Assembly (NCBI RefSeq): GCF_000701365.1
Contig: NZ_JNIK01000013.1
Location: 310,001 to 374,000 of the forward strand
Length of the DNA stretch: 64,000 nucleotides
Source: Blastococcus sp. URHD0036
GTDB lineage: Bacteria > Actinomycetota > Actinomycetes > Mycobacteriales > Geodermatophilaceae
Direction: 5' to 3'
Of this stretch, positions 26,371 through 34,109 are shown one piece after another. A model generated the notes under the pieces. The model was not told where the DNA came from. It did no database searches and saw nothing but the letters and a program-made list of their open reading frames with translations. Position 1 is the stretch's first letter; each line of letters opens with the position of its first letter. Position numbers and translations under genes: made by a program.

Positions 26371-26389
26371 TGACACCACCGTGGCGTCA
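26371..26389. promoter_or_regulatory. Imperfect copy of the RHH operator
   Basis: TGACACCACCGTGGCGTCA matches the downstream palindrome at 17 of 19 positions, with mismatches at the centre and one base of the right arm. It lies 31 bases upstream in the same divergent spacer and could be a secondary site that also acts on the oxidoreductase promoter. Confidence 0.55.
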
Positions 26390-26396
26390 CTCCTGC

Positions 26397-26425
26397 TTGA
26401 CGTGACACCACTGTGGTGTCACAGT
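26397..26425 (+). promoter_or_regulatory. Candidate leaderless promoter and operator of the RHH operon
   Basis: TTGACG (26397-26402) is a good -35; the hexamer 17 bases on, CACAGT (26420-26425), is a weak -10, and transcription would then begin at or near the A of the ATG at 26432. The palindrome TGACACCAC-T-GTGGTGTCA (26403-26421, plus one more paired base on each side) fills the spacer, so bound repressor would block RNA polymerase. No ribosome site precedes the ATG, which fits a leaderless mRNA. Confidence 0.5.
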
Positions 26426-26431
26426 GGCGTC

Positions 26432-26944
26432 ATGGACCTCAGCCCCTTCGTCGACCAGCTCCGCCGCGACCTCCTGGCCGCCGCCGACGCCGGCGGGGAC
26501 GAGGCACGTGCACTGGCGGAGCGGCTCACCGCCCCGCTGGAGTCCTCGGTCCGCCTGGCGCTGCTCAGCGCGCTCTCCCAGGCGGCCGAGGAGATCACCG
26601 CCGAGCTCGCCCCCGGGACGGTCGACGTCCGGCTCCGCGGCAGCGACCTCGGCTTCGCCGTCACCGCTCCCCCGACCGAGCCGGCCCCTGCCGCCGACGC
26701 ACCGTCCCCCGAGCCCCCCTCCGTCCCGGACCCCGACGAGGGCGGCACCCTCCGCATCACCCTGCGGCTGCCCGAGCAGCTCAAGAGCCGGGTCGACGAG
26801 GCAGCGGCCCGCCTCGGCGTCTCGGTCAACACCTGGCTCGTCCGGGCCGTCGCCACCGCGATGGAGCCCGGTCCCGCCCCGTCGTCCGATTCCCGTCGCA
26901 GCCGGTGGTCCGGCGGCACCCAGTACAGCGGCTGGGCCCGCTAG
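26432..26944 (+). CDS. Ribbon-helix-helix (HicB/Arc-type) DNA-binding regulator
   Basis: A 170-residue protein. Residues 1-70 are helical and acidic (QLRRDLLAAADAGGDEARALAERL). A Pro-rich linker leads to a C-terminal RHH domain: GGTLRITLRLPEQLKSRVDEAAARLGVSVNTWLVRAVATAM, whose TLRITLRLP strand is the DNA-reading element. It likely represses its own operon through the adjacent palindromes. The tail SRRSRWSGGTQYSGWAR is basic. I find no toxin partner, so a toxin-antitoxin role is not supported; it stands before a DUF4097 gene and an ABC exporter. Confidence 0.82.
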   Translation: MDLSPFVDQLRRDLLAAADAGGDEARALAERLTAPLESSVRLALLSALSQAAEEITAELAPGTVDVRLRGSDLGFAVTAPPTEPAPAADAPSPEPPSVPDPDEGGTLRITLRLPEQLKSRVDEAAARLGVSVNTWLVRAVATAMEPGPAPSSDSRRSRWSGGTQYSGWAR

Positions 26945-26968
26945 CCCGCACCCGCACCCCGCACCTCT

Positions 26969-26991
26969 CCCCCGGCCGACCGGTCCGGGGG
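26969..26991 (+). promoter_or_regulatory. Weak hairpin between the RHH gene and the DUF4097 gene
   Basis: CCCCCGG (26969-26975) pairs with CCGGGGG (26985-26991) over a 9-base loop in the 78-base spacer. It could modulate readthrough into the exporter genes or simply reflect GC-rich composition. Confidence 0.3.
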
Positions 26992-27022
26992 CGATCCCCC
27001 CTGCCCTGAGGAAGGCGCAGCC

Positions 27023-27814
27023 ATGCCCACGTTCGACACCCCCGGACCGATCGCGGCCCGCATCGAGGTCGTCTCCGGCACCGTCCACGTCCGTGCCGAC
27101 GACGGGCACGACACGGTCGTCACCGTCCGTCCCCGTAACGCGAACAGCTCCGCCGACGTCACCGCGGCCGAGCAGACCCGCGTCACCTTCGACGCCGGTG
27201 AGCTGCTGGTGCGCTCGACCAGCCGGCCGCGGCTGCTCTTCTTCGGCTCCGGCCCGGAGATCGAGGTCGACGTCGTGGTGCCCACCGGGTCCGCCCTCGA
27301 GGTCCGCACCACGGCCGGGGAGATCACCTGCACCGGCCGGCTGGGTGCGGTGGACCTGGAGAGCAAGCACGGCGACCTGCGACTGGACCGGGTGGGCAGC
27401 CTGCGAGCCCGCACCTCCAGCGGCAACGTCTCCGCCGCCGCGGTCGACGGCGAGACCGACGTGACCACCGCCTACGGCAACGTCCGCGTCGGCGAAGTCG
27501 CCGGCCCCGCCCGGCTCGGCACCGGCTACGGCGACGTCACCGTCGACCGGGCGCTGGACTCGCTCACCGGCAGCACGAAGTACGGCCAGGTCCGCGTGGG
27601 CGAGGCCGTCCGCGGGTCCCTGGTCCTCGAGACCGCCTACGGCGAGGTCGAGGCCGGCGTCCGCGAGGGGACGGCGGCCTGGCTGGACGTGTCCTCGGGC
27701 TCGGGCCGCATCCGGAACACGCTCACCGAGACCGCGGGCCCCGAGGGCGCCGGCGAGACCGTCGAGATCCACGCCCGCACGTCCTACGGCGACATCCTCA
27801 TCCGGCGGGCCTGA
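27023..27814 (+). CDS. DUF4097 family beta-strand repeat protein
   Basis: A 263-residue protein without signal or membrane segment. Short beta units repeat from about residue 85: IEVDVVVPTGSALEVRTTAGEI, DLESKHGDLRLDRVG, RTSSGNVSAAAVDGE, TTAYGNVRVGEVAG, GTGYGDVTVDRAL, STKYGQVRVGEAV, ETAYGEVEAGV, RTSYGDILI, the solenoid pattern of DUF4097. Function of the family is unknown; association with an ABC exporter and RHH regulator recurs in actinobacteria as I recall. The ATG follows GAGGAAG. The ABC gene begins 3 bases after the stop, so co-expression is likely. Confidence 0.85.
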   Translation: MPTFDTPGPIAARIEVVSGTVHVRADDGHDTVVTVRPRNANSSADVTAAEQTRVTFDAGELLVRSTSRPRLLFFGSGPEIEVDVVVPTGSALEVRTTAGEITCTGRLGAVDLESKHGDLRLDRVGSLRARTSSGNVSAAAVDGETDVTTAYGNVRVGEVAGPARLGTGYGDVTVDRALDSLTGSTKYGQVRVGEAVRGSLVLETAYGEVEAGVREGTAAWLDVSSGSGRIRNTLTETAGPEGAGETVEIHARTSYGDILIRRA

Positions 27815-27817
27815 CCG

Positions 27818-28762
27818 ATGACCACCGCCATCTCCGTCACCGGGCTGCGCAGGTCCTTCGGCGACCAGGTCGTCCTCGACGGCCTCGACCTCACCGTCGC
27901 CGCGGGCTCCGTCTTCGCCCTGCTCGGCCCCAACGGCTCCGGCAAGACCACCACCGTGGACGTCCTGTCGACGCTCACCCCGCCCGACGCCGGTGAGGTC
28001 CGGGTGGCCGGGCACGACGTCGTCGGCGACCCGCGGTCCGTGCGCGCCGCGATCGCCGTCACCGGCCAGTCCACCGCCGTCGACGACCTGCTCACCGGCG
28101 CCGAGAACCTCCGCCTCGTGGCCGACCTGCTGCACCTGGACCGGCGCACCGGCCGCGCCCGCGCCGCGGACCTCCTCGAGCGCTTCGACCTGGTGGAGGC
28201 CGCCGCGACTCCCCCGTCCACCTACTCCGGTGGCATGCGCCGCAAGCTGGACCTGGCGATGGGCCTGATGGGCGATCCGCGGATCGTCTTCCTCGACGAG
28301 CCCACCACCGGCCTCGACCCGCGCAGCCGGCGGGCGGTCTGGGACGTCGTCCGCGGCCTGGTCGCCGGCGGCGTCACGGTCCTGCTGACGACGCAGTACC
28401 TCGAGGAGGCCGACCAGCTCGCCGACCGGATCGGCGTCCTCGACGGCGGCCGGCTGGTCGCCGAGGGCACCGCCGCCGAGCTCAAGCGGCAGATCCCCGG
28501 CGGGTCGCTGCGGCTCCAGTTCGCCGACCGGCCGGCACTCGACGAGGCGGCCCGGCTCCTCCGGACGGCCTCCGTGGACGTCGAGGCGCTCGCCCTCGAC
28601 GTGCCCAGCGACGGCAGCGCCCGCGCGCTGCGCAACCTGCTCGCCGTCCTGGACGACGCGGCGGTCGACGTCGCCGACCTCACCGTGCACCAGCCCGACC
28701 TGGACGACGTCTTCCTGGCCCTGACCGGCCGTTCTCCCGACGCAGAGGTGAGCACCCCGTGA
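27818..28762 (+). CDS. ABC transporter ATP-binding protein, daunorubicin-resistance (DrrA) type
   Basis: A 314-residue NBD with Walker A GPNGSGKT at 37-44, Q-loop region VTGQSTAVDDLLTG, signature YSGGMRRKLDLA, and Walker B IVFLDEPTTGLDPRSRR. The C-terminal 90 residues form the DrrA extension ending in LDDVFLALTGRSPDAE, which contacts the permease. It would power efflux of an unknown hydrophobic compound. The stop is overlapped by the start of the permease gene (GTGA). Confidence 0.92.
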   Translation: MTTAISVTGLRRSFGDQVVLDGLDLTVAAGSVFALLGPNGSGKTTTVDVLSTLTPPDAGEVRVAGHDVVGDPRSVRAAIAVTGQSTAVDDLLTGAENLRLVADLLHLDRRTGRARAADLLERFDLVEAAATPPSTYSGGMRRKLDLAMGLMGDPRIVFLDEPTTGLDPRSRRAVWDVVRGLVAGGVTVLLTTQYLEEADQLADRIGVLDGGRLVAEGTAAELKRQIPGGSLRLQFADRPALDEAARLLRTASVDVEALALDVPSDGSARALRNLLAVLDDAAVDVADLTVHQPDLDDVFLALTGRSPDAEVSTP

Positions 28763-29550
28763 CCACGCCGAGCCACACGATCACCGACTCCTCGACGATG
28801 CTGCGGCGCAACCTCCGGCACGCGCTCCGCTACCCGTCGCTGACCCTGATCGTCGCCGGGATGCCGATCGTCTTCCTGCTGCTGTTCGTCTACGTCTTCG
28901 GCGGCACCCTGGGCGCCGGCCTCGGCGGACCCGAGGGCGGCCGGGCGGAGTACGTCGAGTACCTGGCCCCCGGCCTGCTGGTGCTGGCCGTCGCGGCCGC
29001 CGCCCAGGGCACCGCGATCTCCGTCGCCATGGACATGACCCAGGGCATCATCGCCCGCTTCCGGACCATGTCGATCGCTCGCGCCGCCGTCCTCGCCGGG
29101 CACGTGGGGGGTGCCGTCGTCCAGACGATGGTGGGCCTGGCACTGGTGCTCGGTGCGGCGCTGCTCGTCGGCTTCCGCCCCGACGCCGGGCCGGGCGAGT
29201 GGCTGGCCGCGATCGGGCTCCTCGCCCTGGTCAGCCTCGCCCTGTCGTCGCTGTCGACCGCCATGGGCCTGGCCACGAAGACCGTCGAGGCCGCCAGCAA
29301 CGCGCCGATGCCGCTGCTCCTGCTTCCGTTCTTCGGCAGCGGGTTCGTGCCGACCGAGTCGATGCCGGCCGGGCTGCGCTGGTTCGCCGAGCACCAGCCG
29401 TTCACGCCCGTCATCGAGACGCTGCGCGGTCTGCTCACCGGCACCGCGATCGGCAGCAGCGGTGTCGTGGCGGTCGCCTGGTGCCTGGCGTTCAGCGTGG
29501 TCGGCTACCTCTGGGCCCGCGCCAACTACGAGCGCCGTCCCGCCCGCTGA
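28759..29550 (+). CDS. ABC-2 type permease, DrrB-like
   Basis: A 263-residue permease with six membrane segments (for example YPSLTLIVAGMPIVFLLLFVYVF, LLVLAVAAAAQGTAISVAM, LALVLGAALLVGF, LLALVSLALSSLSTAMGLA, MPLLLLPFFGSGFVP, VVAVAWCLAFSVVGYLW). MTQGIIARFRTMSIARAAVLAGH is the typical DrrB cytoplasmic loop. Pair of the preceding ATPase; translation is coupled through GTGA (28759-28762). A strong hairpin follows. Confidence 0.9.
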   Translation: MTTPSHTITDSSTMLRRNLRHALRYPSLTLIVAGMPIVFLLLFVYVFGGTLGAGLGGPEGGRAEYVEYLAPGLLVLAVAAAAQGTAISVAMDMTQGIIARFRTMSIARAAVLAGHVGGAVVQTMVGLALVLGAALLVGFRPDAGPGEWLAAIGLLALVSLALSSLSTAMGLATKTVEAASNAPMPLLLLPFFGSGFVPTESMPAGLRWFAEHQPFTPVIETLRGLLTGTAIGSSGVVAVAWCLAFSVVGYLWARANYERRPAR

Positions 29551-29555
29551 ACGCG

Positions 29556-29588
29556 AGAGGCCCAGAACCGGTCCGGTTCTGGGCCTCT
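29556..29588. terminator. Bidirectional terminator between DrrB and acyl-CoA dehydrogenase
   Basis: The left arm AGAGGCCCAGAACCGG (29556-29571) pairs perfectly with 29573-29588. It sits between two convergent genes, 5 bases after the permease stop, and can serve both directions. Confidence 0.82.
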
Positions 29589-29601
29589 GGCGTACAGGGC
29601 C

Positions 29602-30798
29602 TCAGCGCTTGAGCGCGTAGGTCTTCAGCAGGCTGCGGCTGATGATCGTCTTCTGGATCTCGCTGGTGCCCTCGCCGATGAGCAGGAACGGCGCCTCGCG
29701 CATGAGCCGCTCGATCTCGTACTCCTTGGAGTAGCCGTAGCCGCCGTGGATGCGGAACGACTCCTGGGTCACCTCGGCGGCGTACTCGCTGGCCAGCATC
29801 TTGGCCATGCCGGCCTCGACGTCGTTGCGCTGGCCGGCGTCCTTGAGCCGCGCCGCCCGGACCATCATCTGGTGCGCGGCCTCGACCTTGGTGGCCATCT
29901 CGGCGAGCTTGAACGCGATCGCCTGGTGCTGGGCGATCGGCTTGCCGAAGGTCTCCCGCTGCTGGGCGTACTGGATGCCCAGCTCGAAGGCCCGGATCGC
30001 GATGCCGCAGCCGCGGGCGGCCACGTTGACCCGGCCGACCTCGACGCCGTCCATCATCTGCGCGAAGCCCTTGCCGGGCACCCCGCCGAGGATCGCGTCC
30101 GCGCCGATCCGGTAGCCGTCGAACACCAGCTCGGTGGTGTCGACGCCCTTGTAGCCCATCTTCTCGATCTTGCCCGGGATGGTGAGCCCGGGAGCGACCT
30201 CGCCGAAGCCGCGGGGCTTCTCGACCAGGAACGTCGTCAGGTTCTGGTGCGCGCTCTCCGCGCCCTCGTCGGTGCGGACCAGCGTGGCCACCAGCGAGGA
30301 GGAGCCGCCGTTGGTCAGCCACATCTTCTGGCCGTCGATCACGTAGTCGTCGCCGTCACGCACGGCCTTGGTGCGGATCGCCGCGACGTCGGACCCCAGT
30401 CCGGGCTCCGACATCGAGAAGGCGCCGGTCACCTCACCGGTGGCCATGAGCGGCAGCAGCCGCTCCTTCTGCGCCTGCGTGCCGTGCTGGCGGAGCAGGT
30501 AGGCGACGATGAAGTGGGTGTTGATGACGCCGGAGACGCTCATCCAGCCGCGGGCGATCTCCTCGACCGCCAGCACGTAGGTCAGCAGGCTCTCGCCGAG
30601 GCCGCCGTACTCCTCGGGGATCATCAGCCCGAAGATCCCGAGCTCCTTGAGCCCGTCGACGATCTCCTGCGGATAGGTGTCGGAGTGCTCCAGCTCCTGC
30701 GCGGCCGGGATGATCTCCTTGTCCACGAAGCTGCGGATCGTCGACAGGATCTCCTGCTGGACGTCGGTCAGGTCGGCGGTCTGGGCGAGACGGGCCAT
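29602..30798 (-). CDS. Acyl-CoA dehydrogenase
   Basis: A 398-residue FAD enzyme of beta-oxidation type. The N-terminal helical domain (to about residue 120) is followed by the FAD/substrate beta domain with GAFSMSEPGLGSDVAAI and MWLTNGGSSSLV, and a C-terminal helical domain with HGGYGYSKEYEIERLMREA. The catalytic base is probably the Glu in LIGEGTSEIQ. Substrate length cannot be told. ATG 30798 has GGAGGAG about 8 bases upstream. A candidate operator (30838-30849) lies upstream. Confidence 0.92.
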   Translation of the reverse strand: MARLAQTADLTDVQQEILSTIRSFVDKEIIPAAQELEHSDTYPQEIVDGLKELGIFGLMIPEEYGGLGESLLTYVLAVEEIARGWMSVSGVINTHFIVAYLLRQHGTQAQKERLLPLMATGEVTGAFSMSEPGLGSDVAAIRTKAVRDGDDYVIDGQKMWLTNGGSSSLVATLVRTDEGAESAHQNLTTFLVEKPRGFGEVAPGLTIPGKIEKMGYKGVDTTELVFDGYRIGADAILGGVPGKGFAQMMDGVEVGRVNVAARGCGIAIRAFELGIQYAQQRETFGKPIAQHQAIAFKLAEMATKVEAAHQMMVRAARLKDAGQRNDVEAGMAKMLASEYAAEVTQESFRIHGGYGYSKEYEIERLMREAPFLLIGEGTSEIQKTIISRSLLKTYALKR

Positions 30799-30837
30799 CG
30801 GTTGCGCTCCTCCGGGGGGACTCCGGTGTCCTTTTGT

Positions 30838-30849
30838 TACCGGCGAGTA
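30838..30849. promoter_or_regulatory. Candidate operator upstream of the acyl-CoA dehydrogenase
   Basis: TACCGGCGAGTA, a partial dyad with TAC/GTA ends, lies 40-51 bases before the start codon. A near copy lies before the CoA lyase gene at 33145-33156. The site resembles operators of TetR-type regulators of acyl-CoA catabolism, but no such regulator gene lies in this window. Confidence 0.4.
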
Positions 30850-30930
30850 TGCGGGACGGCGGCCCATCCCTCTCCGTGGCACCGGTCACCTCGGGCGATC
30901 GGGTCCCCGGGAGGGCTAGCGTCGGGGCCG

Positions 30931-31623
30931 ATGTCCCTCCGCCGGCGCCTGCCCGTCCTGGTCGCCGCCGCCCTGCTGCTGGCCGGCTGCGCCGGGGACG
31001 ACGACGCCGCCTCGGGCAGCACCGGCGCCCCGACCGGTGCGCCCGCCCCCGCGCAAGCCGCCGAGTCCGCCGGCGCGGAGATCGACCCGGCGACCGTCCC
31101 GGACGCCCAGTCCGCCGCCTTCGCCGTCGCCCTCCGGGCCACCGACCTGCCGCCGGGCTGGTCGGTGCAGGCCAACCCGGTGCCGGAGAACAGCGACCTG
31201 TCCGGCAACCCCAGCCTCGAGGGCATCTGCGGGATCAGCTTCGCCTCCGAGGAGCAGCGCACCATCAAGTTCCCGGTCGTCGGGCTGGACCCGCAGGGCG
31301 CGCCGAGCGTCGCCTCCGAGGCGATCGCCTACGACTCGGCCGAGGCGGGGGCCCTCGCGCTCACCGAGCTGCGCGACGCGCTGTCGGCCTGCCCCGCCGA
31401 CGACCGGACGTTCCTGGAGCCGCCCGGGATCGAGGGACTGGCGGAGGACGTCGTCGTGGCGCGCTACCAGCTGGCCGACGGCGCCACCCAGGACGTGATC
31501 GCCCAGGGGCGTGGCGCGGTGGTGTCGGTGCTCATCGCGGAGGATCCTGCGGCGGGCGCGCAAGCGGCCCAGGGCATCGCCCAGCGACTGCGCGCTCTGC
31601 CCGGCGCCGCGGTCGGCCAGTGA
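30931..31623 (+). CDS. Hypothetical lipoprotein
   Basis: A 230-residue protein with a basic N-terminus (SLRRRLPVLV), hydrophobic stretch and lipobox (LLLAGC, Cys near residue 20), then a Gly/Ala/Pro-rich linker to about residue 50. The mature domain (FAVALRATDLPPGWSVQANP, later FPVVGLDPQGAPSVASEAI, ARYQLADGATQDVIAQGRGAVVSVLI) resembles small PknH-sensor-like or DUF-type extracellular domains of actinobacteria, without a confident match. It is followed by a DUF4190 gene after 13 bases. Confidence 0.72.
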   Translation: MSLRRRLPVLVAAALLLAGCAGDDDAASGSTGAPTGAPAPAQAAESAGAEIDPATVPDAQSAAFAVALRATDLPPGWSVQANPVPENSDLSGNPSLEGICGISFASEEQRTIKFPVVGLDPQGAPSVASEAIAYDSAEAGALALTELRDALSACPADDRTFLEPPGIEGLAEDVVVARYQLADGATQDVIAQGRGAVVSVLIAEDPAAGAQAAQGIAQRLRALPGAAVGQ

Positions 31624-31636
31624 TCGGGAGGACCAC

Positions 31637-32059
31637 GTGAGCAGCGACGGCGACTTCTACCGCGGCGACCCACCGCCGGCCGGGTCCGGACAGCCGTACG
31701 GCCAGCCGGCGGCGTACGGCGCCCCGGGCTACGGACCGCCGCCGGCCTACGGCCCGCCCGCTTACGGCCCGCCCGCTTACGGCCCGCCCCCGGGCTACGG
31801 ACCGGGCTACCCGCCGGGCTACGGCTACGCGCGGCCGACGAACACGATGGCGATCCTCGCGCTGGTCTTCATCTTCGTGTTCTCACCGGCCAGCCTCGTC
31901 CTGGGGCTGATCGCCCGGCGGCAGATCCGCGAGACCGGCGAGCAGGGCGACGGGATGGCGCTGGCCGGGGTGATCGTCGGCGGCATCTCGGTGGGCCTGT
32001 TCGTGATCGGCATCCTCTTCTTCGTCGTCGCCGCCACGTCTCTGTCCGTCAGCCCCTGA
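31637..32059 (+). CDS. DUF4190 membrane protein with Pro/Tyr/Gly-rich N-terminus
   Basis: A 140-residue protein. The first 70 residues are low complexity, built of repeated PAYGPP units (GPPPAYGPPAYGPP and variants). Two membrane helices follow: MAILALVFIFVFSPASLVLGLIA and ALAGVIVGGISVGLFVIGILFFVVA, joined by a short RRQIRETGEQGDG loop; this is the DUF4190 pattern. Such proteins are common in actinobacterial envelopes and have no known role. The GTG start follows GGGAGG by 7 bases. Confidence 0.8.
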   Translation: MSSDGDFYRGDPPPAGSGQPYGQPAAYGAPGYGPPPAYGPPAYGPPAYGPPPGYGPGYPPGYGYARPTNTMAILALVFIFVFSPASLVLGLIARRQIRETGEQGDGMALAGVIVGGISVGLFVIGILFFVVAATSLSVSP

Positions 32060-32064
32060 AGACG

Positions 32065-32127
32065 CGACGAGATCTGCACTCTCGTCACCATCAGCGGCTG
32101 ATGGCGACGAGTGTGCAGATCTCGTCG
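32065..32127. terminator. 63-base near-perfect palindrome between convergent genes
   Basis: Arms of 31 bases (32065-32095 and 32097-32127) pair with only two mismatches around a single base. It starts 6 bases after the DUF4190 stop and ends 17 bases before the CoA lyase stop, so it can act as a bidirectional terminator. The arms, twice as long as the other terminators here, are also compatible with a repeated extragenic palindrome. Confidence 0.7.
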
Positions 32128-32144
32128 AGGGAAGGCGGGGAGGG

Positions 32145-33098
32145 TCAGTCCTCGGGGGGCGTGAAGGACGACGTGCGCGACATCCCCGCCGCGCGGCCCT
32201 TGCCGGCGATGACCAGGGCCATCTTGCGGCTGGCCTCGTCGATCATCTCGTCGCCCAGCATCGCCGAGCCCTTCTTGCCGCCGGCCTCCGAGGTCGCCCA
32301 GTCGTAGGCGTCGAGGATCAGCTCGGCGTGGTCGTAGTCCTCCTGGGACGGCGAGTAGATCTCGTTCGCCGCGTCGACCTGGCCCGGGTGCAGCACCCAC
32401 TTGCCGTCGAAGCCCAGCACCGCCGAGCGCTTGGCGACCTCCTCGAACGCGGGCACGTCGCGCACCTGCAGGAAGGGCCCGTCGATGGCCTGCACGCCGC
32501 GGGCGCGGGCGGCCATGAGGATCTGCATGAGGATGTAGTGGAACGGGTCGCCCGGGTAGTCCGGGTGCAGGGCGCCGACCACCAGCGACTTCATGTTGAT
32601 GCTGGCCATGAAGTCGGCCGGGCCGAAGATGATCGTCTCGATGCGGTCGCTGGCGAAGGCGATGTCGTTGACGTTGATCAGGCCCTGCGCGGTCTCGATC
32701 TGCGCCTCGATGCCGATCCGGCCGACCTCCAGGCCGTTGGCCTTCTCGATCTGGGTGAGCAGCATGTCCAGCGCCTTGACCTGAGCGGCGTCCTGGACCT
32801 TCGGCAGCATGATGCAGTCGAGGTTCGCGCCGGCCCCGCCGACCACCTCGAGGACGTCCTGGAACGTCCACTCCGTCGTCCAGTCGTTCACGCGGACGGT
32901 GCGGATCTTGTCGCCCCAGCCGCCCTCGTTGAGCGCCGCGACGATGTTCTTGCGGGCACCGGGCTTGGCCAGCGGCGCGCAGGCGTCCTCCAGGTCCAGG
33001 AAGACCTGGTCGGCGTTCAGCCCCTTCGCCTTCTCCAGGAAGCGCGGGTTGCTGCCCGGGACGGCCAGGTTGGAACGACGGGAACGGAGCTCGGCCAC
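32145..33098 (-). CDS. HpcH/HpaI (CitE-like) CoA ester lyase
   Basis: A 317-residue TIM-barrel enzyme, likely cleaving or forming a malyl-CoA-type or citramalyl-CoA-type thioester. NLAVPGSNPRFLEKAKGLNADQVFLDLEDAC contains the LEDA metal-site motif; IEAQIETAQGLINVNDIA carries the conserved Glu; IIFGPADFMASINM and VLHPGQVDAANEIYSP are typical of CitE/malyl-CoA lyase. GGAGG precedes the GTG start at 33098. A candidate operator shared with the acyl-CoA dehydrogenase gene is 47-58 bases upstream. Confidence 0.88.
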   Translation of the reverse strand: MAELRSRRSNLAVPGSNPRFLEKAKGLNADQVFLDLEDACAPLAKPGARKNIVAALNEGGWGDKIRTVRVNDWTTEWTFQDVLEVVGGAGANLDCIMLPKVQDAAQVKALDMLLTQIEKANGLEVGRIGIEAQIETAQGLINVNDIAFASDRIETIIFGPADFMASINMKSLVVGALHPDYPGDPFHYILMQILMAARARGVQAIDGPFLQVRDVPAFEEVAKRSAVLGFDGKWVLHPGQVDAANEIYSPSQEDYDHAELILDAYDWATSEAGGKKGSAMLGDEMIDEASRKMALVIAGKGRAAGMSRTSSFTPPED

Positions 33099-33144
33099 GG
33101 TGCCTCCAGCGGTGGGTTCGGCGGCGCCCTCGCCGCCCCTCAGC

Positions 33145-33156
33145 TACCGGAGGGTA
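33145..33156. promoter_or_regulatory. Candidate operator upstream of the CoA lyase
   Basis: TACCGGAGGGTA is a dyad with four-base arms (TACC-GGAG-GGTA) and matches the acyl-CoA dehydrogenase site at 10 of 12 bases, at a similar distance from the start codon. Confidence 0.4.
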
Positions 33157-33191
33157 ATGACGGCGTGATCACTCCGCCGTCCCAGGTCGGG

Positions 33192-34109
33192 CTATGTGGC
33201 CGGTTCCACGAGCGTGACCGGCCGGCTGGCGCGGACCACGAGACCCACCCCGGCGACGACGAGCAGCACGCCCGGCAGCGCCAGCACCGGCGGCAGCTGA
33301 CCGAGCAGCACCAGCGCGAACAGCAGCGCACCCGGCACCTCCAGCAGCACGACGAGGCTGACCATCGTCGGGCCGACCGAGGCCAGCACCTGGTTCAGCA
33401 GCGTGTGCCCGAGCAGCTGCGCGCAGAAGGTGATGGCCGCGATCAGCCACCAGTCGCGGGCCGAGAAGCCGCCCAGCGGGGTGCCGGTGATGAGCGCGGC
33501 TCCGGCGATCACGACCGCGCACACCCCGTAGCAGACGACCGCGTAGGCCGACGTCGACAACCGGGCACGCGCGCGGGCCCCGGCGAGCACGTAGCCGCCG
33601 GCGCAGATCGCGCCGAGCAGCGCCAGCGCGTCACCGGCCAGCGCCCGGGTGCTCACCGTGACGTCCACGCCGGCGATGAGCGCCACCCCGAGGACGGCCA
33701 GCCACAGCCCGGCCCAGACGGCTGCGGGCAGCCGGACCCCGACGGCCCGGGCCGCGAGCGCCGTCCAGATCGGGGTGGTGGTCACCAGCGCGGTGGACGC
33801 GGCGACCGTCGTCATCGACAGGCTGGGCAGCCACGAGGCGAAGTGGGCGGCGAGGAAGAGCCCGGCGACGACGGAGCTGCCGAGGTCCCGCAGCCGCAGC
33901 CCCTCCAGCGTGGCCCGCTCCCGCACGGCGAGGACCGGCAGCAGCACGCCCGCGCCGGCGGCGTTGCGCCAGAAGGCCAGCGCCAGCATCGGTGCGGTGA
34001 GCAGCGTCGTCAGCGGCGCGGACAGGCTGATGCCGACGACGGCGAGGGAGAGGACGCCGAGCTCGCGCGGTCCCGGCCGGTGGACCGCCCACGCGGTGCC
34101 CGCGCTCAC
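33192..34109 (-). CDS. EamA-type (DMT superfamily) transporter
   Basis: A 305-residue protein with ten hydrophobic segments in two EamA halves (first half to about residue 145, second from about 160). AHFASWLPSLSMTTVAASTALVTTTPIWTAL and LGHTLLNQVLASVGPTMVSLVVLLEVPGALLFALV are typical of each half. It probably exports a small metabolite. The GTG start overlaps the phzF stop (GTGA at 34106-34109), so they may act together. Confidence 0.88.
   Translation of the reverse strand: MSAGTAWAVHRPGPRELGVLSLAVVGISLSAPLTTLLTAPMLALAFWRNAAGAGVLLPVLAVRERATLEGLRLRDLGSSVVAGLFLAAHFASWLPSLSMTTVAASTALVTTTPIWTALAARAVGVRLPAAVWAGLWLAVLGVALIAGVDVTVSTRALAGDALALLGAICAGGYVLAGARARARLSTSAYAVVCYGVCAVVIAGAALITGTPLGGFSARDWWLIAAITFCAQLLGHTLLNQVLASVGPTMVSLVVLLEVPGALLFALVLLGQLPPVLALPGVLLVVAGVGLVVRASRPVTLVEPAT

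Noticed and set aside
26432-26944. A toxin-antitoxin module because of the RHH domain
   Set aside because: No small toxin gene lies on either side; the neighbours are DUF4097 and ABC exporter genes.
31700-31830. Tandem direct repeats (PAYGPP units)
   Set aside because: These are in-frame codon repeats in the DUF4190 protein's low-complexity tail, not a DNA repeat array or CRISPR.
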